Shown: positions 34,825 to 46,002 of the stretch, one piece after another
How positions within the stretch are numbered: position 1 is the first letter of the stretch
Layout: each line of letters starts with the position of its first letter
Assembly: GCA_000333855.2 (NCBI GenBank)
Contig: CM007318.1
Span: forward strand, 947,605 to 1,011,604
Reading direction: 5' to 3'
DNA length: 64,000 bases
Source: Endotrypanum monterogeii
Lineage: Eukaryota > Euglenozoa > Kinetoplastea > Trypanosomatida > Trypanosomatidae
The notes under the pieces: generated by a model
What the model saw: only the letters and a program-made list of their open reading frames with translations
What the model was told of the DNA's origin: nothing
Databases searched by the model: none
Program-made: the position numbers and the translations under genes

Positions 34825-36472
34825 GCGTGAGTGGGTATTTTACTTTTTGCAAGGGAGGTTTTCTCATGCTTTTTCGTCTGGATATTTGTGTTCATCACAA
34901 GGGTTCTCCTTTTTTATCACTACTATATATATATTTTTTGTAGCTTGTACCCATTCCGTACTTCGCGTGTGTTGTGCGACAGGCTGAACAGGTTGGCCAA
35001 TGCTATTTGTTGTGGGCCTTTTTTTTATTTCGTTTTTTTTCCCGCACGCTTCTTCTTCCTCTTACCTCCTCTCTTTCCCCCCTCTTCTGTTTCTCTAGAG
35101 ACTTTTATCGTCTATATTGCTGCGCATCTGTGAACTAGAGCGGGGCTGTGGAGAAGATTTAATGTGCGGCGTGGGGATCGTGGGTGGAATCTTACAGGGT
35201 CAGGTTTCGTATGTGTGTCTTTGTGTGCGTGTGCTGGGTCGGCAACGATTAAAGCTGTGCTGTTTTATCTTTATCTTTTTCTTTACCTTTTCTGCTTCAC
35301 ATCAACACTGCAACCTCTCTTTCTCGCCTGTTCCGTGGTTGGTAGGCCTGACGGCTTGGGGAAAGCATCCGTCGACATGCGTTGCACCACTGACTGCATG
35401 AGGCCTCTGAGGGGGGAGATGGGGCAGTTTTATTTGAGCTCTACGGACTCATTGACTACCAGCTTCGTAAGTCGGTCCGTCTAGCCTTCGACTACACCGG
35501 TTCACCACTGGTATATATTTTCTCCTGATGGCTAAGACTGTGCGGCCAGTGGGGGTGGGAGTGGCGGTGAAGGGGATGAAGAGCTCTCGTTTAGCCTCGT
35601 TTTCATTTCCCACCCTTCGAGTACTACACATCCCTTTGGCGTTGGAGGTGGTTCCAGCACAACTTCATCCGAGAAGTAACGATTACTTTTTTGAACAAGA
35701 ATGAACCTCAACCTTCAGCCTTGTCGGCAGTTGAGCTTATCCTCTGCAGAAGTCTATCGTCGTCGGAAGGGAGAGGGGGTGAGGGGGCTGCGCGGCTTTC
35801 ACATGGAGGCGCTGTCACTCCTCCTCTATTCCTGCCCCCATTACGCAGCACTGTTCAGTGTTGCACACTGATTGGTGTTTTTTTTTTGTCGTTTTGTCAG
35901 CTCTTTGAGCAGAAAAAAGGAAAAAAAAGCTTTTTTTCCCGGCTGATGCGGATATGCACCTCAGAAAGCATACAAGGACACAGGTGGTGCTGTGATGAAT
36001 TGCGTGCGATATTTACTCTTCTGATTAAAAAAAAATAAACATAAGTGAAAGCGACGCTACTAGGTGCATAAGTATGTTCACTCACTCAGTACCATCGTGA
36101 CCGAGTTCTTGGATCAGCGCAAACGTGTCCTGATGTTTTTTTTTTTTTTTTGGTTTCGCGTTTCACGCTATATCACGCGATATCACGGAGGGCCACAGCC
36201 TTCCGGCAATCTTCTATACGATTCACTTTTGGGTTTTCCCTATGAGCTCACGTTCCTCTCTTGACCCACGGCAAAGAACGCTTTCTCCTTTCTCGAGCAC
36301 TGTATGTGCTAAAGCAAATCGTGATCGTGCTCTCACTACCCCCCTGGATTAGGGAAACCAAACCCACTTGTGTACACGTTGCGCAAGACCCGGCGACATT
36401 CCGTTATCGGGTCACCGGTTTTTTAAAAATATTGTATCTTAGCGTGCATCTATCGTTTTTAGTTCATCCGCG
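34647..36472 (+). other. Intergenic spacer, 1.8 kb
   Basis: No gene seen. A compound microsatellite lies at about 34,732-34,825. T-rich sequence precedes AGs at about 36,440 and 36,462, either of which could be the VPS52 splice acceptor. Confidence 0.6.
34732..34825 (+). repeat. Compound (ACATAC)n-(AC)n-(AT)n microsatellite
   Basis: About eight ACATAC-type hexamers are followed by about 12 AC units and 8 AT units, directly downstream of the CNNM-like stop codon. Confidence 0.95.
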
Positions 36473-39205
36473 ATGAGCGGAGGTGCCGCCGAGGCTGAAA
36501 GCGCCGAGTTGGCATTGTATCGACTGGAGGAGATTGATGATCTTCTCGCAGCGGTCAACGAGGACGAGGACGGTTCGCAGGCGGCTATCTTGGCGCAGTA
36601 TCTGCGGAGTGGTCAGGATCTGGAGAGTGTTTGGAGGCTTCACAACGAGCAGCTGTGTGGCTTTCGAGACACTTTTATTCATGCCCACATTAAACAGGCG
36701 GATGAGATTGCGCAGGCTTATCACGAGTTCAGCAAGTGCGAGGAAAATCTCGTCGGATTTGAGGAGGAGATCCTTACCTTTCAGCGCAAGCTCGAAGTCA
36801 ATGCGAATGATATCGTTCACATGCAGCAGCAGGCCGACGGGTTGGTGCGGAGGGTGAACAACCGTCAACAGGTGAGCAACAAGATCAACGAGGTCTACAC
36901 TGTCTTGCAGAAGTGTGACTCCTTCTGCGATGTCATTTCAACCCAAAACGTCGACGCACATTATCTCGCCAACTTGCGCGAGCTGGACCGTCGACTGGCT
37001 TTTCTTGCCGGCAACAAGGCTGTCAGGTTTTCTGCAGTAGACAATGAAATCCGCCCGAAGTTGACGGCCGCTGCACACAAGGCAGGTGGTAAGTTGCAGA
37101 GATTTCTCACCAAGGAAATCCTCGCTCTTACCGAGGATCCATTGCGAACAGTCGAGAGGCAGCAGTCACTGGAGGAGAGCGCTCAATTCGCGTTTCGCTT
37201 CCTTCAGCTCTACAACCAACCAGTTGCCGATGAGATCTCCAAGTTGTACATCCGATTCATGTCCGAGTTCTACGCAAAGCAGTTTCGTCTCTCAACTGCT
37301 CAGCTCTCCGAGATGTCGACAATGCATGCGAACCCACTCGAACCAATAGTATCGGCGGAGGAGGCGCGGGACATCATGAGCAACCGCGACTTGGGTGCCC
37401 CTCCCGGCAACCAGCTCAATCCTCCACCGATGAAATTTCCAGGTGTTACACTGCCTCGTCGAGAGCGGAGTATATCACAGCACATGCGCGGCTTCGCTGA
37501 CCTCGTTCCTACCTCTGCGGCGGTCTCGAAGGCTGAGGCGCTTCACCTCTTGCGTCCTGCAACTTTCGATGATACCGTGAAAGCGGTGAAGGCGCTTGCG
37601 GTGCGGCATGGAAAGCTTTATATAGACGATACCGTTGCGACGCAGCTGAATGAGTGCAACAGTTGGTCTTGGCAATTCACTTGCTGTCTCCAGGCGCTGG
37701 TTAACACGGTGGAGTCCGAGTGTCGCTTCATCGGCAACTTTTTCTGCGTACTCGGAAATGTCGAGGGTGGTGAAGACTTCACGAGTGCGGAGCGTATTGC
37801 GTGTGCGGTGTTGGGCAAGGCAGTGGCCAAGGTCGAGTCCTCCATGCAGGAGGATTTGCCTCTTGTAACCGAGCGCACCGAAGTGCTGGCGGCGCTACGG
37901 GTCTTGGAGACGGTCAAGCAGTACCTTTGCACTCTCCTCGATCCCATCCCGCTCTTACTGCTGAGTTGCGTCTTGGAAACATCAAAGGCGGCGTTGCGCA
38001 GTTCACTGCGGACAGCCTTCCACAATGACGACCTTGTCTTGACTTTTCTGCCGACACTGAGGCTTTCTCCGCTCCACCGCACCACTGTGTCGAGCAACGG
38101 CTGGCCAGAGCTACTCGCCAACAAGCCGTACTGTGCAGTTTTAGGACCTCATCCACTCATCTACCGCGTCGGTAGGGTGTTAGGTCACCTGGAGTTTCTC
38201 AACACAACGGCTGTGCGCTCCTCTACACTTGATGGTGGCGATCAACGTGCCTTTGACTCTTCTGTGGCAACCTTCCTGAAGAACTCTCTGACTAACATGA
38301 TAACGTTTCTCGACAAGCTCAAACACCGCCACACGAGCGCACTTGCACAAGAGATTTTTGCCTGTACCAACGTGTACGCCTTCCTGGCGACGTGGCGAGA
38401 GCTGAGTGCGCTGAGCGGCGACCGGGTATCAGTCTCATCCACAAAATCTCACGCAGTCTTCCACTCGAAGAACAACCACAACGCAAATAGCGATTGCTTG
38501 CACTCTGACCCTGGATCGCTGGAGCCGACGACGGTGCCAACTAAACAGTCTGAGGCTATTGGCGGGTGTGCCGATGCCGGAGACGGTTCGCAGCACATGC
38601 AGTACTTGCAGAGCGAGCTTCATCATGCCATCAGAGGCTGGGTGCAGGCTGAGCTAGAAAGCAGCGAGTCATCGTGGAACCATCTATATGTCTTTATCGG
38701 CACAGTAGCCAAAGTACTTGGAGAGCACTTCTTCAACTCCTCTGACCAAATGCCATCAACCATACACCACGAAGATGCGACGAGGTCAATCCCGCATCGA
38801 GATCTGTCTTCTGAGCCTTCTCGTCTACCTTCAGAGCTGAGCGAGAGTGCCACGATGAAGGTTGCCGAGCAGCTACACTCCCAATGGCAGACGCAGGCCA
38901 CGACGATGGTTGACGCTGTCAGAAAGGTCGTCTATCAGTCTCTCGGCTACGCTGTCAAGACTCGTCACAGTGTTGCTGCCGACTGCAAAGCAGCTCCAGT
39001 ACCAGTCTTGCAGCAGCAACAGTGTGACGAACTGAGCACACTTATGCTAAGTGCCCTCTTTTCGACCTTGACGGATGCGAATCGAAAACTCGCTTTTTTT
39101 GTAGAGCAGCACTACAGCGATAACCGCGAGCTGCAGTCGAAGCTACTCAACAACATGACAGTATCTCATCAACTGTCCCGCTTGCTGGAGTTCTCCACTC
39201 CATGA
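36473..39205 (+). CDS. VPS52: VPS52-like subunit of the GARP/EARP tethering complex
   Basis: A 910-residue protein. The N-terminal third carries the VPS52/Sac2 pattern: a YLRSG-LESVWRLHNEQL segment near 43-61, then CEENLVGFEEEILTFQRKLEVNANDIVHMQQQADGLVRRVNNRQQVSNKINEVY near 89-141 (the 'LQ-QS-N-LKNRQ-V' coiled coil). FLTKEILALTEDPLRTVERQQSLEESAQFAFRFLQLYNQPVADEISKLYIRFMSEFYAKQFR follows at about 212-275. The rest is helical, as in other CATCHR-family tethers. GARP tethers endosome-derived vesicles at the trans-Golgi and EARP acts in recycling (family knowledge). A poorly conserved Ser/Asn/His-rich segment at about 655-700 is probably a disordered loop. Another CATCHR subunit is possible but fits less well. 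Confidence 0.82.
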   Translation: MSGGAAEAESAELALYRLEEIDDLLAAVNEDEDGSQAAILAQYLRSGQDLESVWRLHNEQLCGFRDTFIHAHIKQADEIAQAYHEFSKCEENLVGFEEEILTFQRKLEVNANDIVHMQQQADGLVRRVNNRQQVSNKINEVYTVLQKCDSFCDVISTQNVDAHYLANLRELDRRLAFLAGNKAVRFSAVDNEIRPKLTAAAHKAGGKLQRFLTKEILALTEDPLRTVERQQSLEESAQFAFRFLQLYNQPVADEISKLYIRFMSEFYAKQFRLSTAQLSEMSTMHANPLEPIVSAEEARDIMSNRDLGAPPGNQLNPPPMKFPGVTLPRRERSISQHMRGFADLVPTSAAVSKAEALHLLRPATFDDTVKAVKALAVRHGKLYIDDTVATQLNECNSWSWQFTCCLQALVNTVESECRFIGNFFCVLGNVEGGEDFTSAERIACAVLGKAVAKVESSMQEDLPLVTERTEVLAALRVLETVKQYLCTLLDPIPLLLLSCVLETSKAALRSSLRTAFHNDDLVLTFLPTLRLSPLHRTTVSSNGWPELLANKPYCAVLGPHPLIYRVGRVLGHLEFLNTTAVRSSTLDGGDQRAFDSSVATFLKNSLTNMITFLDKLKHRHTSALAQEIFACTNVYAFLATWRELSALSGDRVSVSSTKSHAVFHSKNNHNANSDCLHSDPGSLEPTTVPTKQSEAIGGCADAGDGSQHMQYLQSELHHAIRGWVQAELESSESSWNHLYVFIGTVAKVLGEHFFNSSDQMPSTIHHEDATRSIPHRDLSSEPSRLPSELSESATMKVAEQLHSQWQTQATTMVDAVRKVVYQSLGYAVKTRHSVAADCKAAPVPVLQQQQCDELSTLMLSALFSTLTDANRKLAFFVEQHYSDNRELQSKLLNNMTVSHQLSRLLEFSTP

Positions 39206-41437
39206 GCCGGTTAGGGATGGACTCTCTGTTCTTCTTCTTTCGTCTTTGCATCAAAGTACTGCTGCTTTCAAAGCACCCATTTCTTTTTTTTTGTTGTTGC
39301 TGATTGGCGTTTCACAACCACAGGAGATGACTGTGGCGCTCTCAACGCGACTTGTCTTCTACGGCAGATGTGTCACTGCTGTTTCCTGGATCTGCTCCTT
39401 CTTTTTATTATTATTATTATTTTTTTTTATTACTGTGTTGTTATTATTGCTGCGTTGGGGCATAGCGCTGTTGTGATTTTTTTTAGACGTTTTTCCTTTT
39501 AATCCTCTCGCGTACCATTCTCAAGTAGATGTGACTCATCCTGTTTTCTGTAACAGGCATCACAAAGCAATCGTCTACAGCGCCTCTATCACGCGATTCC
39601 TTGTGTCTTGATTGGTATTTCTCCATCTTTTAAATATACATATATATGTATATTTAGACGGTGTGTTTGAATCTGTTTCTCTTCCTCCGCACGCGCCTCG
39701 CATCCTCCTCCATCCTATTAGGCATCGCTTCTGCAGATGCTACTGGAAGGTGGTATGGAGGTAGAACCACAAACAAGAAGTCACCCACAAATCTTCTCTC
39801 CAAGGATCTTGGCGAACCGGGGGTGGTGGGGGGCACCTGGTTTTTTTTCAGGCTCTTGTAGACGAGCCTCCACCTCTGCTGTAATGCCTTTTTTCCTCAC
39901 CCACCTTGACTCGTGTGCCCTAAACACTCGCTCAGCATCTGATGGGTGGTATCACCTGTCCCCTTTCTTTTTCTTCGCTTTTGGCGCGTTTGTTCGTTCT
40001 CTGCTCTCGCGCACCACTGTTGTGTGTGGAATCACCTCGCCGTGATGCCAGGGGCCACACATCGACCGTTGTGGAAGGGTGCCAAGGACATGCATCCGGT
40101 TCACTGGTTTTGTTTTGGGCTTGGGGTGGTGGCGGATCGGTGCGGGGTGTCGGCGTGCTGCTGAAGCTGAGGGCGGTCGTGGGCCCGTTGTGCGCAAGTG
40201 CAGAGTGTGTTCACCTCTCCCCCCCCCCTTACCGCATGGTGCACGGCGTCGCGTGTAGGGCGTGCGAGTTGAGGCGCGAGCGGCGTGCCCGCGCCACCAC
40301 CGACTGGCGACAGGGTCTATCATGTGGCGACCGACGCTGGCCGGCCGCCCACGGGCGCCTTTCCCCTTTCCTGCGGTGTGACACCGCGAATCCCAGCATC
40401 GGGATCTCCGGACGTCGTGCTGCGGGGGTGGGGAAGCCGACGCCGTCGTGTGGTGTGGAGCGGTCTCAGATGGTGAGGGAGAGGGGGGGAGTGTGGCGTA
40501 CGGTGGGGTGAGTGGGAGGGTGGTGTGCAGGGTACTATAGGGCTGTGGCGTGGCGCTGACCGCCTGTCCCTCCGAGCACAGCCGACGCTCATCCCGACCA
40601 GCCCCAGCCACGCGCGCAACAGACGCCGCAGCTGCCGCTGCCGAACAAGACGTTGGGTGTAGACTGCGCGGATTGCAGCGTGCCACGCACCCCCTGGTGC
40701 CTGTGGTGCCCATGACATACAGCGTCTGGGCGGTGACCAAAGAGGGGAGGAGGTGAGCAAAGGCACGCGAGACGCCTGGCCCGCGTCGGCGGCGGAGGCG
40801 GTGTGTTGTGAGGCCAATGGATATCGGCTGCGGTGCAGTGGAGGGAAGTGAGGTGAATTTTTTTTTTTTTGTGGGGAGGTGATCAGACTGCTATATGTGG
40901 AGGAGTTGGGGGTTTCATGGAGGTATTTGTGGTTTGGTAGTTGACATATAGGTGTTCACTCGAAAGACTATCGAAAGGGGGAATGAAATGTACGATATCG
41001 GTGGAGGCACCGACTTCATCTTTCCGGATCCTGGTATGGTGATGTGTTCTTCGCGTTCGCTAGGACTGTTCCTCTAGGTGGACACTGTCCATGTAGGTGT
41101 CGTCCTATTTTCTCTTCTGCATCTGTGCGTGGTGTGCTCGAATCGGTGTATGACAGCTGTTGCGTGTCGCTGGACAAAATAACTTATATTCTTGCTTCTC
41201 TCACTGCTTCCACCAATGCTTTTTCAATAATTTGAAGACCATCTTTTTCACCCGTCAGGTATGCGCGGGGTAAACATCAGTTTTATCAACTGTTGAACTG
41301 TCTTTGCGCACTCAAGCTGTATCATTGAGTGAGTGGCCGGGGAAGACACTGAGTACCACACACTCACACGCTACGACGTCTCGTTGCTCTGGCGCCTTCT
41401 CGCTTTTTTATCCGTGGCTCACTTCTCCTGTGCCCCG
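39206..41437 (+). other. Intergenic spacer, 2.2 kb, with GC-rich repeat
   Basis: The spacer starts T-rich with TTATTA repeats near 39,406-39,450. About 40,040-40,860 is GC-rich and repeat-derived (separate entry). The tract ending CATCTTTTTCACCCGTCAG with AG at 41,257-41,258 is a likely splice acceptor, giving a leader of about 180 bases for the reductase gene. Confidence 0.6.
40040..40855. repeat. GC-rich intergenic repeat, retroposon-like relic, longer copy
   Basis: GC-rich, homopolymer-poor sequence with long spurious ORFs on both strands and no recognisable protein. The right part (about 40,503-40,850) is clearly homologous, in inverted orientation, to about 55,091-55,257. Shared words include GACGCCTGGCCCGCGTCGGC and GGAGGTGAGCAAAGGCA. 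A CTGGCGACAGGGTCTATCAT segment near 40,303-40,322 may be a degenerate trypanosomatid retroposon 5' signature, but that is weak. A SIDER-type origin is an inference from composition, size and dispersed copies. Confidence 0.6.
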
Positions 41438-43315
41438 ATGACTCACTTATTGATCTTGTTCGGGACCCAGACCGGCAACGCGGAGCGAACGGCACTTCGT
41501 GTAGCTCGACTGGCACTTCGCCAGGGACTCGGATCCGTCACTTGCTTGCCCGCTGATGACGTGCCCATTTCCGAGTGGCCGAGCACAGGCGGGCCTGTCG
41601 TATTTTTTTGCTCCAACGCGAATCAAGGGGCTGCTCCCAACACATTTCGCAGGTCCTGGGCGGCCTTACTGGAAGCTGCGGCTCCTCGCTGCATGGAGGG
41701 TCTGCAGTACGCCGTATTCGGCCTCGGCGATTCCCTTTATCTCAAATTTAACCAAATGGCAAAGATGCTGCATAACCGACTCCGGCAGCTCGGCGGTACA
41801 CCAATCGTGATGCGCGGGCTGGGGGACGAGAGCGATGCCAAAGGCATCGAAGAAACGTTGCAGCCCTGGCTTACTGAGCTGTGGGCGGCGCTTGGGGTAT
41901 CGGGCAACGGTCATGATGCTGGGAGTGCTCCAGTACATCCGCTAGAACAGGTTCCTTTCTTTCCCCTCTTCAGCATCGCGTCTCCTCTGAGAAGTGAGAC
42001 GGGCCTTCCTGATGCACCATCCACTGCCTCCGACAACGCCAGCAACAGGTCTATACCACATTATTCTGAGTCAGTGTTTCCGTGCGAGGTTGTGTCGAAC
42101 AGGCGTCTTACTTCTACGGCGTGCGAGCAAGTGGTGCACCACCTCGAACTGCACGCGCACTCGGTCAGCGCCACTGATATAGCCTACGATGTAGGCGATG
42201 CACTTGGCATCTACTCCCCGAATCGAGAAGAGCTGGTAGAGGAGCTATTGCATTTGGTGCGGCGAGACGGGGCAGAGATGGTCGTTGTGACCCCTGACGC
42301 TTCCCATGGACTTGTCCGGCAGCCCAACCGTCCGTTTTTTGAGCGGCCTCTCTCTCTACGCACCTTACTTTGTTACTACTTTGATCTTGACGCTGTTGTC
42401 ACACAGGAGTTCATGTGGATGCTTGCGCATGAGGTGACCGGCGAGGACGACGACGCGCGCACTGTACGGGAGCGTCTCTACGAGCTGGCAGATCCTTCTA
42501 ACGTAAACGACTATCTTCAGTACGCTCACCGTGAGAAGCGCAACGTGTGCGAGGTCCTGCATGACTTCAAAGATCTTCATCCACCTCTGGAGTTGGTGTT
42601 ATCTTTCACTACGTTGATGTTGCCTCGTTTCTTCTCCATCGCCTCCGCGCCGGAGATGGACGGCGCAGCTCATTTTGATATTTGCGTAGGGCTTCTGGAC
42701 TGGAAAACCCCTTTGAAGCGCCGTCGCACCGGTCTCTGCAGCTCATTTTTAGTGAATTCGACGCCAGGGACACAGCTGGTTTGTTGTGTTTGGCAGGGCT
42801 CTCTCACACTACCGCCAACACCAGCACCACTGCTCTGCATTGCGACGGGCACTGGAGTGGCACCGATTCGCAGTATCCTGCGGCATGTCGCCGCTGGCCG
42901 TGAGAAGGGCTGGGGGGATGTTCCAGTAGTCTTAGTGTTTGGGTGTCGCCACGAAGCGGATGATTTTCTCTACCGTGAGGAATGGGAGACTCTAAAAAAG
43001 AGGGGGCTTCTGCCCAATCTCCAAGTCATTCCCGCTTTTTCTCGAGACACAGATAAAAAGGTGTACGTACAGCACAAACTGGGTCAACACGCGAGACTGA
43101 CGTCGTCTTTCTTGCAACCCGAGAGCGCTGGTGTCGCGCCCGGCGTAATATACGTTTGTGGAAACGCGAAGCAGATGCCAAAGGACGTACATAACACCCT
43201 CATGCAGATTGTCCAGGCCACTGTTGCTGGTATTCAGGATGAGGTCGGGGCCGCAGCATACGTTAGAGCGCTTGGTCGCATGGGTCGTTATCAGGTCGAC
43301 TCGTGGTCGGCGTAG
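41438..43315 (+). CDS. TAH18: NADPH-dependent diflavin reductase, TAH18/NDOR1 type
   Basis: A 625-residue protein from the first ATG after the splice acceptor (MTHLLILFGTQTGNAERT). Residues 1-150 are a flavodoxin-like FMN domain with GTQTGNAE at 9-16 and YAVFGLGDSLYLKFNQMAKMLHNRLRQLGG, which matches NDOR1/Tah18 better than cytochrome P450 reductase. A FAD domain follows with RFFSIASAP at about 397-405 (usually RxYS). The NADPH domain has ATGTGVAPIRS at about 469-479, VLVFGCRHEADDFLYREEW and VYVCGNAK-like (IYVCGNAKQMPKDV). It ends YQVDSWSA, like the acidic-aromatic tail of the family. There is no N-terminal membrane anchor, again favouring the soluble TAH18 type. TAH18 passes electrons to DRE2 in cytosolic iron-sulphur cluster assembly (family knowledge). 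A low-complexity linker sits near 180-210. Confidence 0.88.
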   Translation: MTHLLILFGTQTGNAERTALRVARLALRQGLGSVTCLPADDVPISEWPSTGGPVVFFCSNANQGAAPNTFRRSWAALLEAAAPRCMEGLQYAVFGLGDSLYLKFNQMAKMLHNRLRQLGGTPIVMRGLGDESDAKGIEETLQPWLTELWAALGVSGNGHDAGSAPVHPLEQVPFFPLFSIASPLRSETGLPDAPSTASDNASNRSIPHYSESVFPCEVVSNRRLTSTACEQVVHHLELHAHSVSATDIAYDVGDALGIYSPNREELVEELLHLVRRDGAEMVVVTPDASHGLVRQPNRPFFERPLSLRTLLCYYFDLDAVVTQEFMWMLAHEVTGEDDDARTVRERLYELADPSNVNDYLQYAHREKRNVCEVLHDFKDLHPPLELVLSFTTLMLPRFFSIASAPEMDGAAHFDICVGLLDWKTPLKRRRTGLCSSFLVNSTPGTQLVCCVWQGSLTLPPTPAPLLCIATGTGVAPIRSILRHVAAGREKGWGDVPVVLVFGCRHEADDFLYREEWETLKKRGLLPNLQVIPAFSRDTDKKVYVQHKLGQHARLTSSFLQPESAGVAPGVIYVCGNAKQMPKDVHNTLMQIVQATVAGIQDEVGAAAYVRALGRMGRYQVDSWSA

Positions 43316-44379
43316 GTGCAGGGTGCACAGGATTTTTTCCCCTTCAGAGAGAGATACCGAGCTGCAAACTTCATTGTGTTCACCACCACCACGGGCCACC
43401 TCAGCTCTACCACCATCGAAGAGGGCGAGGGCACAAACGTGGAGAGGTAAGTGCAGCGAGTTGACTAGTCGGGGTTTGTGTTCGCACAATCGTTCACCTC
43501 TTCCATTTCATTAGCCTTTTTTTTTTTTTTGGGTCTGCGGTAGCATCTGTGCAGTCACTAACAAACCTGTCCGACCGACACCAGTCTGGGAACACATCCC
43601 CGAATCGCATGGGCTTCAGCGAGTTGGATGATGCCCCCCTTTTTCTTACTCCTTCCCTGTAGGCGAGCTCTCTGGGTAGGTCCTCTCTTTCATCTGACGC
43701 CCAAACGCTGCGCTGCAATCCCTTTTATTGGATGATCTTCTATAACTCCTTTTCTCGATATCATCTTTGCACTCTCTCCTTTGAAGCCGTGCGCGCCACA
43801 ATGCACCACTGGCCCTCCCTTCCCTCCCCCTCCCCCCTCCTCCAATTTTCCGTCTTTTCCGTGAACTGAAGGTGTTTGTGTGTGCCGCGGCGACACCTAT
43901 TTTTTTTTCTTCCTGATCCACCTCGCGTGAACAAAAAGACCCCACATAAAAAAAAAACCCACAGCATAGATAGATACACACGAGGCAAGTGTGACTCGAA
44001 GTTTTTCAGTCACCCACCCCTACCAACTTTCACAGCTGTGTAGGATACACCACCCACTGCCTCTGGGCTACATTTCTGGGGAGCTTTTTTTTTTTTCCGT
44101 TCTCTATATTCTCCCCCATTTCACCCCTTTTTGGAGATTATTTTGATTGTCAGTTGCCCTGCGTAGTTCTCAGAAGGACGAGATACCGCGTTGACGCATT
44201 TCTCTCATTTCTTTCTCTTGGACTCCTTGGCATCACGGTGACAGGGTCTCGCTCCTCGATCTATCTGATTCGCATTCTAGGGCTTTCCTTCTACTCGGGG
44301 GAGTCTTTTTTCAAGCGTCTTTCACTTGACTTTGTCCAAGGTCCGAACTATTTTGCCGTTGCCGCCATTGAGGAGCAAG
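43316..44379 (+). other. Intergenic spacer, 1.1 kb
   Basis: No gene seen. Poly-T at about 44,086-44,098 and the following pyrimidine-rich stretch lead to an AG at about 44,151-44,152, the likely splice acceptor for the WD40 gene. The WD40 frame is open 18 codons upstream of its ATG, but from a TTG and without an ATG. Confidence 0.55.
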
Positions 44380-46002
44380 ATGGGCGATCATCAGGTCTCG
44401 TCGGCCGCGGCGCAGGTGCCCGCAAGCGCCTCTCAGCACCAACACATTCTCCTGCAAAAGCAACTTACGGAGGTTCGGATGGAGAACACTATCCTTCGAC
44501 AACAGCTGTACCAAGTGAGCGCGTTGCTCGATATTGCCGTAAGCAAGTTGGGTACAATGGGTGTGTCGCTTGAGGCACCCATCGATATCCGTGCGCTGCG
44601 CTCGGAGGCGCTGGAGAGGGCACATGCCGAGACGGCGCAGTCGCAGTACAACAACATCGACGCATCGCCGGAGGGCGGCGAATCCCCTGCGCAGCACAAC
44701 AACAAGAATTTTCACGTGCGCCAGCAATTGCGCGAGCACACAAAGACGATTACGTGCTGCGCTTTCTCCGACAGCGAGGATCCTTTTATAGCCACTGGCG
44801 GTATGGATTGTCGCCTTATCGTGCAAAACTATTTCAGTGGGTCGAAGGTTTGGGATGCCAGTGCGCACGAGGAGGCAGTGAGTGACGTGGCTTGGATGAA
44901 TCAGAACTGCTTGCTTTCCGCGTCATACGACAATACAGTGAGGCTGTGGGATGTGAATGGCGGCACATCGAGCAAAGATGTTTTGTACGAATACAGCGCC
45001 CACGGTTTTGTGCTTTCTGCAATTCGACTTGGGCCTTCACTGTTTGCCTGCGCCGACTCGCGACACAAGACGGCTATTATTGACGTCCGCGTCGGCGGCA
45101 AGGGTATAGTTCAGGATCATGACTACCGCATCAACTCGCTGAGCTACGACGAGTCTGCTGAGCAGCTGTTGATGGGACAGAGCAATGGAGTTGTTTCTAT
45201 TTGGGATATGCGGCGGCCTGATCAAGCTATGTCCGCCGCCAGCGTTGCTGGTGGTGGATTAACAGCATCGCCTTCACCAGCTCAGGTGCATCAGCAGACG
45301 TGGCAGGGATCTTTGAACGACTCGCTCAGCCCGGCAGAAGGGGAAACTACACCAGTGGCAGTGGTAGAAGACGGTGCTGCGGGCAGCAGTAGTGCACCCG
45401 CGCCAAACGGGGCTCTCGCGACTGGCAGCAACCCGGGTGGCCTCGGCGGCGCATCCCGCCTCGCTCGCATTGCGGAGATGGAGAACGAGCCGTCGCACTC
45501 GCCTATTTCCTTTATCGCCCACTTTCACAGCGATGATGACACTCGCCGACTTCTGTGTGTCTCCGGAGACAATATGGTGCGGCTTTATCGCAGCAATTTT
45601 AGCGCTTTCACCGGCAGCGGTCGAAAGGAGGGCAGCAACCTGTATGTTCTCCGCAACGTTCTCGCCGGAGTGCCCACGCGCGGCAGTGTTGTGCGTTCCG
45701 GCTTCTGGAAAGGGGAGCGTGGTAAGGCAGGTATGTCCGTTTTCTTTGACGATGGTGAGATGGACAATGTGGAGCGGCCACCGCGGCGGCTTATAGAGTG
45801 TGATCTACTTGTCACTGGTGGGCCCGACAACACAGCCCAGGTGTGTGACGTAACCGATGAAGGTGGTGCGGTGGTGCTGGAGCGGCTGGTGGGTCATCGC
45901 GACCGTGTAACCGGGGCAACAGTGCGCCGGTCTCGTAAACCGATCATCGCCACAATGAGTGCGGACTCAACAGTGCGCATTTGGATGCCTGTCAAGTCTT
46001 GA
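44380..46002 (+). CDS. WD40-repeat protein with N-terminal coiled coil
   Basis: A 540-residue protein starting MGDHQVSSAAAQ. Residues about 22-60 form a short coiled coil (LLQKQLTEVRMENTILRQQL), followed by a charged linker. From about 115 on there are WD40 repeats: HTKTITCCAFSDSEDPFIATGGMDCRLIVQ, AVSDVAWMNQNCLLSASYDNTVRLWDV, INSLSYDESAEQLLMGQSNGVVSIWDM, and C-terminal LVGHRDRVTGATVRRSRKPIIATMSADSTVRIWMP. A disordered Ala/Gly/Ser/Pro insertion of about 90 residues (about 283-373) splits the propeller. WD40 propellers are protein-interaction platforms; nothing here tells which complex it serves. The coiled-coil plus propeller layout occurs in transcription co-repressors, ciliary and trafficking proteins, so I give no specific function. 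Confidence 0.88.
   Translation: MGDHQVSSAAAQVPASASQHQHILLQKQLTEVRMENTILRQQLYQVSALLDIAVSKLGTMGVSLEAPIDIRALRSEALERAHAETAQSQYNNIDASPEGGESPAQHNNKNFHVRQQLREHTKTITCCAFSDSEDPFIATGGMDCRLIVQNYFSGSKVWDASAHEEAVSDVAWMNQNCLLSASYDNTVRLWDVNGGTSSKDVLYEYSAHGFVLSAIRLGPSLFACADSRHKTAIIDVRVGGKGIVQDHDYRINSLSYDESAEQLLMGQSNGVVSIWDMRRPDQAMSAASVAGGGLTASPSPAQVHQQTWQGSLNDSLSPAEGETTPVAVVEDGAAGSSSAPAPNGALATGSNPGGLGGASRLARIAEMENEPSHSPISFIAHFHSDDDTRRLLCVSGDNMVRLYRSNFSAFTGSGRKEGSNLYVLRNVLAGVPTRGSVVRSGFWKGERGKAGMSVFFDDGEMDNVERPPRRLIECDLLVTGGPDNTAQVCDVTDEGGAVVLERLVGHRDRVTGATVRRSRKPIIATMSADSTVRIWMPVKS

Noticed and set aside
39952..40817. Long - strand ORFs over the 40 kb repeat
   Set aside because: They are consequences of GC-rich repeat sequence, are antisense to the polycistron, and have low-complexity translation.
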